DNA of 64,000 nt from Chlamydomonas reinhardtii (Eukaryota; Chlorophyta; Chlorophyceae; Chlamydomonadales; Chlamydomonadaceae), in NCBI RefSeq assembly GCF_000002595.2, contig NC_057006.1, positions 8,043,325 through 8,107,324 on the forward strand, written 5' to 3'. A model generated the notes under the pieces. It worked only from the letters and a program-made list of their open reading frames with translations. It was not told the origin of the DNA and made no database searches. Of the stretch, positions 55,701 through 64,000 are shown one piece after another. The position numbers and the translations under genes are program-made. Numbering within the stretch: the stretch's first letter is position 1; each line of letters opens with the position of its first letter.

Positions 55701-57273
55701 CCAGCCCTCGCAGCCCGCTTCCGCGGCTGCGGTGCACAGCCTGTGGGCCAGCGAGCAGGGCTGTGACACGGAGATGGTAACGTCGGCCGTGCCAGCACCG
55801 CAGGCGCCCCACAACACGCCAACCTGGTACACTCCACACATGCAGCAGCAGCTGCCCAGCCAGCACCATGACGCGGCACTGCAGCAGCGATTGCAACAGT
55901 TGCAGAGCGCGGGTAGTTCTGGATCTGCAGCACCCTCGCCAGTTCCCACGCCCACCGGTCCTCCCAGCGTGTCGGGCCCGGGTGCTGGACAGCCTGCGCA
56001 CTCGCCAAGCCTGCCCGCAGCTCAACAACTGCAGCAGCCGCAGCACTTTCCAGTGGCGCCAGTGCCGCCACTACCGCCCCTGCCGCCGTTCCCTCCCCGG
56101 TACCAGCCACAGCAGCCGCCGCAGCAGTCAGCGGGGCCCACGCCGCAGCCCTCGCAGCCGCTTGTCCAGCACCATCGCTCCTCGAGTAGCAATTCCGGCA
56201 TGATGACGCCTGCCTGGGCCAGCCAGCCTCTGGCCCATGTGCCTCGGCCGCCTAGCACCTCTTCAACTTGCAGCTGGCAGTCCGTGCCCTCAGCCCCGGC
56301 GTCCGTACAGCAGCCGCTGCCGGTGCCGCCCTCTGTCCCCAGCTCAACAGCGTTGGGACCCTTCAACATGGGCGCGGCGCGCGTCAACTCCTGGTCAGGC
56401 ACCCAAGAGGCCAGCCATGGCAACGGCTCCGGCAGCTTGTCCAGGCCCTTCGACATACCGGGGATGTCGCAGCAGCTGCAGCACCCCACGGCACTGAGCC
56501 AGGCGCAGCAGCAACAGCAGGTGCAGCAGCAAACTTTCCAGTCGGCTTCAGGTGCCAGGCCCGGGTGTGCCAGCACTGGTTTCGCCCAGCAGAACCCGGC
56601 TGCCTGCATGCAGCAGCAGGCACCTGCAGCCCCTGTAACCAACTCGCCTGCGCGCGTCCGCCGCCACAGCCAGCCCGGCCCGGATGAGCACTCGCGCCTG
56701 GCGTACCTGCAGATGCAACGGCACTCCATGCAGGAAATGCTGGAGGCCCAGCAGCAACAGTCGCAGCAACAACTCCCGCAGGCACCGCCAACAATGCTGC
56801 CCCCGTCGAACAGCCTACCCTGCGTGCTGCCTGACATCCGCACGTCCATGGCCGACGCCAAAGCCAACTCGCAAGCGCACGGCAGTTGCAGCAGCGACGG
56901 ACAGACGCCTGCAATGGGGCGGCACGTGGTGACCACTGGCAATGGCATGCGGCCCCCGCTCATGCGCACCCTGTCTGCACCGCCCAGTGAGACGCCCGGT
57001 GCCAACGCCGGCACTAGCGGTCCCTTCGGAGACGCGGCCCCAGCGGTTCAAGGCCAAGGGGGAAGCGGATCGGGCATGGCGCTGCCTGGCGTGACGCCAC
57101 GGAACCAGATGTTACAGGCCGCAGGCGCCGGCGGCGGGTTTGGAACGCCGGGGCTTGGCATCACCAGCCCGGCAGGCTGGGGTGACAGCGCTCTCGCGGA
57201 GCTGGAGGGTGACTCGGCATGGCTGCGAAACATGCTCGCCCCCGACTCCATGGCGGCGTCGCTGTGGGGCTGA
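52707..57273 (+). CDS. Putative transcription regulator: short helical N-terminal domain and very long Gln-rich region
   Basis: Exons: 52707-52774, 52877-52933, 53025-53114, 53223-53271, 53417-54010, 54177-55466, 55642-57273, giving 1,259 residues with phase closed throughout. The first four tiny exons encode one compact domain (about 15-88): VNYWSKFNDWWRAVLDETGRR, INKWYEENAADTWAPHEM, and SVDEVRNYFRAYRAQRR. The last block resembles helix 3 of a homeodomain (VxxWFxxxRAKRR), with two helices before it, but key residues differ, so I call it homeodomain-like only. The remaining 1,170 residues are dominated by Gln/His/Pro/Met runs typical of activation or condensate-forming regions. There is a hydrophobic/acidic patch at LDDLLRLHDENDM and another close to the C-terminus (SALAELEGDSAWLRNML). 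A DNA-binding role is inference. Confidence 0.75.
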
Positions 57274-59053
57274 TGCCGCCCAACAGCAGCAGGGGACTGC
57301 AGCTGTTGCGTGGTAGCCGCGGCCGTGGGCGGCAGCCAGAGCGTGTGGTGATGGTGACGTATTTCTTAAGTACAACCATTAGATGAGTAGAGAATGCGTT
57401 GTCTGAATAAGCAGGCATCCCGGCAGCAGCAGGTGTGCTTTCTCGTTGGCGGTTGCCCTGTAGGGTGCAAGTGTGCAAGACCCCCGTAACTTAAGGTAAA
57501 CTAAGCACCCGTATGAGAGAAACATAGGTGCATACCGCAGGTACCGATTGCGGTTGGGTTTGACAGCAGATTATCTAAACGCGGTTACCTAGATGGCCAT
57601 AGTGGAAGTGACGTGTTGCCCAGGTTTGGTTAGTTGTAGGTGCGCACGCTGCCATTCTGGGTATAGGTCCAGCTTGCCTTGTACTTTTGCTCATAATGCG
57701 TTTACCATTCATGCTTCTGGCCATGCATGGCTTGTCCCCGGGCGCCGGGGCACGTGTGAGATTAAGGTGAGGTCATTGCCAAGGGTCACGGTTGTTGAAA
57801 GGGTGTGCCAAGCAGGAGTCCCGTAGTGGTGTGCGTGGGGTTATGAGATATCGGCCCGAGAGAGCAGTGCAGATCATCAGAAGTGCTTGTTGAATGGACT
57901 CGGGCTGGCTCTTACCAGCGTAGGCGTTTGCAGTGGCTGAGTTCAGTTTGTGACCTTACGCACGGATGGGGGTAACGCGCCAACGCGCATAGTCTGCAGG
58001 TTTTGGTGTTGTGGTGTCTTACTGGGACGTCACCCGCTGCTGCTTGTCATTATCGCAGTGAAATTGAAATGGGTGAAACTGGGGAAATTGTGGCGCTGCC
58101 AGCGGTGAGGGGCGCTGATGCTACTATGCGGAATTTGCGGATGCAGCTGTACTGCCAGTACCATTGTTGGTTGACCAGCATCCGACCAGTAGCTCTGCAT
58201 TGACGGACTTCAGCTCTCTGCAAGTCTTCCCATGCCTAGGGGCCGAAGCAGTCTGCAACACACTTGATACAGCGTTCTACGGTTAAATTCGGGGACTGTG
58301 ACCGCGGCCTCTTGCGGGCCTCCCCACCCACCCTCAGCGGTTCCTGCTCGCGCTTCACCACGCCCCAGCCACCAGCGCGGACCACCGTCACTCGCCAGCC
58401 GCGTCCGAGCCAGCCGCTGCCGCCTGCGAGCCCTTGCCACCAACGCCCCCGGATGCACCGCTGCCCTTGGGAGGTCGCAAAGGGGTGCTTGCACCCTCTC
58501 GCGCCATTGGTCGTCTGCGCGTGACCTTCCCCTCCATCGCCACCTTCCAGGAGAGCGAAGGCACGACAACATTCAGGGAACAGCAATCATCAGAGAAACC
58601 TTTCACAGCTTTCGGCTTGTGGAGCGCCAGCTCGTAACGGAACCTAACAGAATCTGCTCCGTCTCTTCGCCCTTGCCTATATACACAGCCACCGTGACTT
58701 GCATATATTTACAGCTACGTGTCATGATATGGTTTAGTGCCTTCGCGGGTTGGCGGAAGGTCAGGCGCAATTGGCACTATATAGTTTACCGTCGTTTACA
58801 GTTCCCCGTTCCTGAGGCGACTCTTTCCAATGCTATAACAAATACTTACTACATTCAAGTAGCACATCAACGTCAGGCACGCTCGTCTCGTTCCGTTCAG
58901 AGCCTTTGCAAAATTTGCTGAACTTTCTTCAAAGCTGGCCGGCCCCACCCAACCAAACGGTTCCTATTTAGCTCGTCACTTTCGTTCATCGGTCGCAGCA
59001 GAGGACATCACAAAGCTTCAGAGATACGTGTCGGGTCTTTCCGGTGAGTCGAC
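57274..59053. other. Long intergenic stretch between genes 13 and 14
   Basis: About 1.8 kb. The left half is probably the 3' UTR of gene 13, without an obvious TGTAA. A GC-rich island at 58210-58540 may hold a small minus-strand gene. TATATA stretches occur near 58678 and 58778. Otherwise no coding signal or repeat is seen. Confidence 0.45.
58210..58537 (-). CDS. Possible small two-exon gene, 62 residues
   Basis: Candidate exons 58537-58392 and 58252-58210 join in phase through a GTGACG donor and a TTGCAG acceptor. The product would be small and basic, beginning MEGKVTRRRPMAREGAS, with a Gly/Ser/Ala-rich middle and ending RPLGMGRLAES. Composition is GC-rich like real exons here and unlike the flanking intergenic DNA. 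There is no recognisable domain, and a chance ORF in a GC island is a real alternative. Confidence 0.25.
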
Positions 59054-61806
59054 ATGCGGTCGCAATTGTGGCGCTGGGCGGCCCGCGACACAGCGCTTGG
59101 ATGTCAACTTTACACGGTTACATGTTACTGGCGACCACAGGCCCCGCTGCGGGCGGCCTGCACGATGCGGAGCACCTGGACCACTACCGACGGCGGGACA
59201 AAGCCACGGAGCGCTGGAGTGTGGCTGTGTCTCTCGTTACTGGTGGCCGGGACCGCAGCGGAGGTATACCCCCTGCGGCGGGTGCTGAGTTTGCTGGATT
59301 CCAGCGAACCAGCTACCCCCACAACCCAATCACCCGGGGGCCAAGCCATTCCGGAGGGCCTCTTGTCACCCCTCAAGGAGGAGCTCCCGGCACCACTACT
59401 CCTGCCGCCCCTGTGGACGCCCTCCGATTTCGGTTTAGTTGCTCCGGGCTCCCGAAGTAGCCAGAGGGCATTGATGTTCCACAATGGCGAGGAGGAATAT
59501 GACCCCGACCCAGATCCTACGCCAAGCACGACAGGCCGCAAACCCCTGGTGAGTGTCATGAATAATGGATGAGGGGCCAGCATCGTGGGGCAGCATTGGC
59601 CTCGCCTCATCTTACGGAGAGGGCAGGACGTGACAACATTTAACCGACGGCGCGTCATAATTTCCGATGCCGCAGCGGAATGACGACTTCGTTTACGTGG
59701 CACCCACACATCCCTACCGCCTGCCTGTTGCGCAAGCCAGCCGGTACTGGCGCAAAGGTGGGTGCATGGATGCTGGGTGGGTGGGTGCTGTTGGGCGCGT
59801 TGTTGTACGTGTTCCCAAAACCCGCCGTCATAAAACAGCCTCAATGTGCGACATCGGGACCCATGCTATGCCGGTTGCACTCATACTGTACATATGCCAC
59901 ATGTATAAAACCCCCCATCTGATACGACACTGACGTTGCGTTCAGGGATGCGGGCAGTGTTCGTCACTGACGTCCCGTCGGAGAAGCTGCCGAAGGAGCT
60001 GCTGGCCAACTCAGCGGCGCATCGTGAAGTGTGGACCTGGTAAGGCGAACACGGCGGGTACTGGTACTTGTGTTTGTTGCAACACCGACAGGCTGGAATG
60101 CTATGAGGTGCACTTCCGCCAGGGTAGCGGAAGTGGATGTGCTGACTGAATGACCGGCTGTGCTGCGCCCAGGTACCCCAACTTCCGGCACATGCCCAAT
60201 GGCAAGCGGGAGCACTACACGGAAGGCGACCGCCGCGCCGCCCTGGCGCCGGCGCTCGCATACGCGGCCCTGACCAGTCCCAGTCTCCTGGCACCTTACA
60301 CGAACGTGCCCGAGGGGACGGGCAGCGCCTCAACGGCACCCGGGCCGGCTCGCACGGGACCGTCGGTGGTGGCGCCCGCCCGCTCAGATAAGGGCGGGGT
60401 GACGCTGGCGAACATAATCGCGGCGCGCAGCACTGCAGCTATGGCGGCGATGGGCGTCGGCGCGCCGTTGCTTGCAGCCTCGGTGGAGCAAGCTGCGGAG
60501 GCCGTTGCCGCAAAATTGAACGCGGACGATCCGGAGGCACCGACAACGGTGCCCGAGAAGGACCCATTCCAGTGGATGCTGCTGGGCGACGACGATACTT
60601 TGTTCTTCATGCGCGGCGTCAAGGCGCTGCTGCGTGACTACGACCCACAGCTGCCCTACTTCATCAGCGACAGCATGTACGTAGGCAGCCGCAGTCCGCA
60701 GCCGGGCGTGTGGGACATGCGTTGCTACCCCTGCCACCTGCCCTGGGGCCGCTGGCGTCGGGCTGGCTCACGCCGGCTGATGGCGGGAGAAAAGCAGGAG
60801 GCGGCAGCCGCCTCGGGCGAAGGCTGCGGCTGCAGTGCACAGGCCCTGTGCAAGAAGCGCTTCCCCGGCAACGAGACGCGCTGCCAGACCGAATGGGAGG
60901 GTCCCGTGCCGTACGGTGGTGTGGGCTTTATCCTATCCATTGGGCTACTCAAACGGCTTGCGGCGATGCAGAACGGCGACGGTTTACACACATTTGAGGT
61001 GAGCGCCTGCACTACGAACTTTGGAGGCGATTGAGGAGCGATCTGAAAGTGCTTCGAACTGTGGCTTGGCGACTGCCGACTTGCAACATCCTTGCCCGCT
61101 TGCAACCTCTTCCCACTTATCTGACACGCAGAAATGCATAAATGCACCTGAGGAGACCTGCATGGCCTTTCCGGAAGGCGGCGACGCGTACATGGCCCGC
61201 TGCCTGTGGCGCTTGGGGTTTCCAGTCACAGACCCCGGCTACACGCCCCTCGGCAGGTACGCCCGGGCACGCACCTTACCATTCCGCTAGGCACGGTGTT
61301 TCAGCTGCATTCTCAGCCAGTTCAGGGTTCGCACAGTCCTACCCCACGCACCGCTGTGGCAGCTCAGTACATAACTAGCGCGTGTTGACCATCTGTGATC
61401 CTCAACCACCGTGCAGGTACTTCGGCGAGATCCTGACCCCGCAGCATCTATACGAGGCGCCCCTAAACCTGACCAAGGGGATCTTACCGGACAAGGCCAT
61501 GGAGCGCTGGTCCACCGCCGTCACCATGCACCTCAGCGCACGCTTCTTGAAGTCCACAAAGTACGGCGCGCGGGTGCTTGCGTCAGAGTCCCGCATGCTT
61601 TGGGGGCAAGGGGGGGGGGCTGCTGGGTGCATTGGTCTGGGCGGTTTCTTGCAGACTTTTTATTCTGGTGGAGGCCGTCGCTTACGTCGCGGCTCAAATA
61701 TGCCACACCTTCGCCGTGCCTTCGCAGGGTCGCCGGCCTGACAATCAAGTATATCTCTGGCGTGTACGATCTGGTTGGCGAACTTCTGTGGCCTTCTCGT
61801 GGCTAA
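59054..61806 (+). CDS. Fringe-like GT31-type glycosyltransferase, type II membrane protein
   Basis: Probable Golgi glycosyltransferase of the Fringe/DUF604 group. Exons: 59054-59548, 59676-59757, 59946-60039, 60173-60998, 61132-61256, 61417-61560, 61728-61806, giving 614 residues with every phase consistent. A single hydrophobic segment (SAGVWLCLSLLVAGTAAEVY, about 55-74) fits a type II anchor. The catalytic DDD metal motif is in FQWMLLGDDDTLFFMRGVKALL (D363-D365), followed by YGGVGFILS, the equivalent of the family GGAGFVLS, and Cys-rich segments (CYPCHLPWG, CGCSAQALCKKRFPG). A low-complexity Ala-rich insertion (about 255-345) precedes the DDD block. A second start at 59165 (MRSTWTTTDGG) would give a shorter cytosolic tail and is about equally likely. 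Donor sugar and acceptor are unknown. Confidence 0.85.
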
Positions 61807-64000
61807 AAGCAGACCTGTGAACCTAGTATATTTCTAGCGCTTGAGCAGATTCATTTGCTCCCAGAACCCCAAAGCGTATTTCATCTCATAGCAAAGTAGT
61901 GTTGCACGGTGTGTTGTTTCATCGCTGTTTGGTTTGTTGCCTGCTGTGCTTGTACTTGACAGCGGGACGCGGCTGGACACATGGCGGGCCTGTACGAACT
62001 GACCCCGGCTGTGTCCGGGACATTGGGTACTTTCGTAACCTTCGGCCTCAGACATTGCGCCCCCGTGGCGTGGGCGCAGCCCACTTTGGCCCTTGAGAGG
62101 GGGAGCCGCCTTTCTTGTCATCTTAAAGTACGGCATATACATGTTAGCAGTTCATACGGATGCAGGGCAGGGAGGGGCGGAGCAGGAAAGGGTAGGGCAT
62201 GCTACGAGTATTCTTGGTTGGGGATATGGTTTGTATTGTATTCATGGCTTGTATACTATTTGGGTTTCATGTGCACTGATCAGGGCAGCTCACTAGGCCC
62301 TATGGGGACTGGATCACTGACTCACAGTGACACCTGACAGTTGTGTATCATATAGCTTGCTGGCAGTTGGCGCGCATGTGTGGAATGCGCATGACAGCCG
62401 ACATTACGACAGCACATGACAGTTGGGGAATGCAGCAGGTAGCTGATGATGGAGCACGTTGACCGGCCTAAGGCGGAGGACTACGCAGATTTAGTTTGCT
62501 TAGTGAGCTGGTATCGAACCGTCTAGTCTTGCTGCCATGGCTGCCAGAAGCACTGGACAAGGCGGGTCCCGCGTTCGTGGCCAGACACCATGCATGAAAG
62601 CCGCGGGCTGGGAGCCTGGGATGTGTGAGTGCCGTGATATTCGGGTGCTCTCACCACTTCTATTAATGTTGATAAGAACTTAAGAAGATTGGTGGGCTTT
62701 GGCGACCGTGTGTCGGGCCGAGTATCACAAGTCATAGTACCGGTACGGTAATGAGTAATGACTAGGCTGTGGCTTAGCAGCCACTTATGTCAATGCTCGT
62801 GATCCTTATAGCCACGCGCCCGTACGTACATGCGGGCATGTACGGACCGTGATAGCAGCTTGCGTTACTGCATTCATAAGCTCAGGGCGTGGGCCAGGGC
62901 AGTTGACTTGCTGACAAAGGTTATTATAATCGGGAGCCCTCACACTCCCTCACGTGTGCCAGATCGCCGTCACCCCCAAGGTCACCCCGTGAGGTCACCC
63001 CCATGTTCGCGCGTGCGTATGCTGCCAGCAGCATGTGCCAGCAGATCCCAGCACGAGTTATTTAACTTGTTGGGCTTGCAGCAAAGGATGGGAGGCACAA
63101 TACGGCATGTTCGTTCCTTGCGTCGATGCTATGAGGGCCCACCATCGCCCCTGCCGGATGAGTGAGCCAACTTCCGCTCCAAATCCAGCTTATCATAAGC
63201 TTGTCATCTTGCTTCATTTTATTGTATATCAGAAAAATGAACATCATTTGACAATACCTGTGAAGGCGCGCAAGTCGCTCGCGGGATCACGTAAGCAATG
63301 GCTTAAGGGGTAACACGAGAAGACGTAATGGAAAGGCTCAGGTTGTTGGAGTGTATTTGGCTCGGAGTCTCTGCATTTCAAGTCGGGCTGACCACAGGCT
63401 GGGCAGCATGGTCGAATGCAGGCGGCGAAAGGTAAAAGCATGGGATAAATGAACAGCCCACATGGAAGACATGCGGACTAAGGTCAGTAAGCAGGGAAGG
63501 TTCTCGCTGACTACGATGTTGCGCTGCTTTGTGTCAGGCCTCTGTCGAGCTGGGCATCGGTATCGGGAAGAAAGGTGCGGCACCCCTTCAACCGGTTCTT
63601 ACATGGGAAGCACTCAGAAAGTGCCCGGCCTGGGCCGGGGCCACCCTGGCCTCCCGAAGCGGGGCCGGCCACGCGTGCTCCCACGAGCATGCCACTCAAG
63701 CACAAGGCGCCTAGTTCACTTGCATTTACCCTTGACGAACGTGCTGCAACGCGTAGCTAGCGACAATGCCCACACAAGGCAAGCCCCAGCAAGGCAAACC
63801 CGATTAAGTAAGAGTACTATCCCCTCCAAAACTGCTGGAATCATTCATAATGCTGCAGCCGTCGCCCGCTCACGACGCCGCGCAAGGGGCCCTGCTTAAG
63901 CGGATCGTCTGCATGCGGTAAGTACGGCACCTAGTTGAACGTGTAGACTGCTCGGGAGTCGCCGTGCATGCTTACAAACGCAAGTCATCACACGGTCCTG
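61807..64000. other. 3' UTR of gene 14 and apparently gene-free right end
   Basis: About 2.2 kb. I find no exon-like ORF with usable splice sites on either strand, no tandem repeat of note and no RNA gene. A gene beginning beyond 64000 could have its promoter here. Confidence 0.45.

Noticed and set aside
54804-57014. Long minus-strand ORFs (383 and 330 residues)
   Set aside because: They are shadows of the Gln-rich exons of gene 13. CAG runs read as Leu/Cys in the other strand.
61807-64000. Several ORFs of 60 to 145 codons at the right end
   Set aside because: None has exon-like composition, good splice sites or recognisable motifs. They overlap each other in several frames.

Overview
This window is nuclear DNA from a green alga, most likely Chlamydomonas or a close volvocine relative. 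The basis is the very GC-rich coding sequence, genes broken into many short exons by GT-AG introns of 60 to 450 bases, long (CA)n/(GT)n tracts, TGTAA poly(A) signals after several stop codons, and proteins padded with Ala/Gly/Gln-rich low complexity. Plastid and flagellate-lineage families also fit. Nothing bacterial, organellar or viral was seen, and no rRNA, tRNA or CRISPR array was found. Exons were read by eye from splice sites and reading-frame phase. Most genes close with consistent phase across every junction, but no transcript data were available.

Layout from left to right: (1) 1-3296, minus, a PP2C protein phosphatase running off the left edge; (2) 4618-6493, plus, an unrecognised protein; (3) 7210-10751, plus, a SET-domain methyltransferase of the Rubisco LSMT type; (4) 11154-14286, plus, an F-box-like/ankyrin-like repeat protein; (5) 14697-18694, plus, a DOMON plus copper type II monooxygenase membrane protein; (6) 19355-21204, minus, a G-patch/C2H2 protein like GPATCH8; (7) 21520-24101, plus, an unrecognised protein; (8) 25211-29861, minus, a RING/TRAF-type zinc-finger protein with a huge Gln/Ala-rich tail; (9) 30301-40867, plus, a 26-exon FtsH-like AAA protein whose protease site is gone (FtsHi type); (10) 41507-42409, plus, a small plastid DnaJ-type zinc-finger protein like LQY1; (11) 43680-50255, minus, a 2-phosphoglycerate-kinase-like protein with an insertion of about 800 residues in its kinase core; (12) 51527-52218, minus, a 139-residue unrecognised protein; (13) 52707-57273, plus, a 1,259-residue Gln-rich putative transcription regulator; (14) 59054-61806, plus, a Fringe-like GT31-type glycosyltransferase. 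A possible 62-residue gene lies at 58210-58537, minus.

The genes do not form a pathway. Divergent pairs (1/2, 6/7, 8/9, 12/13) share short upstream regions, and convergent pairs (5/6, 7/8, 10/11) share downstream regions. Two neighbours, the inactive FtsH and the LQY1-like protein, are both probably plastid membrane proteins linked to protein quality control. The most unusual features are the dead protease site, the split kinase core, and an alternating A-B-A-B repeat cluster inside intron 17 of the FtsH-like gene.
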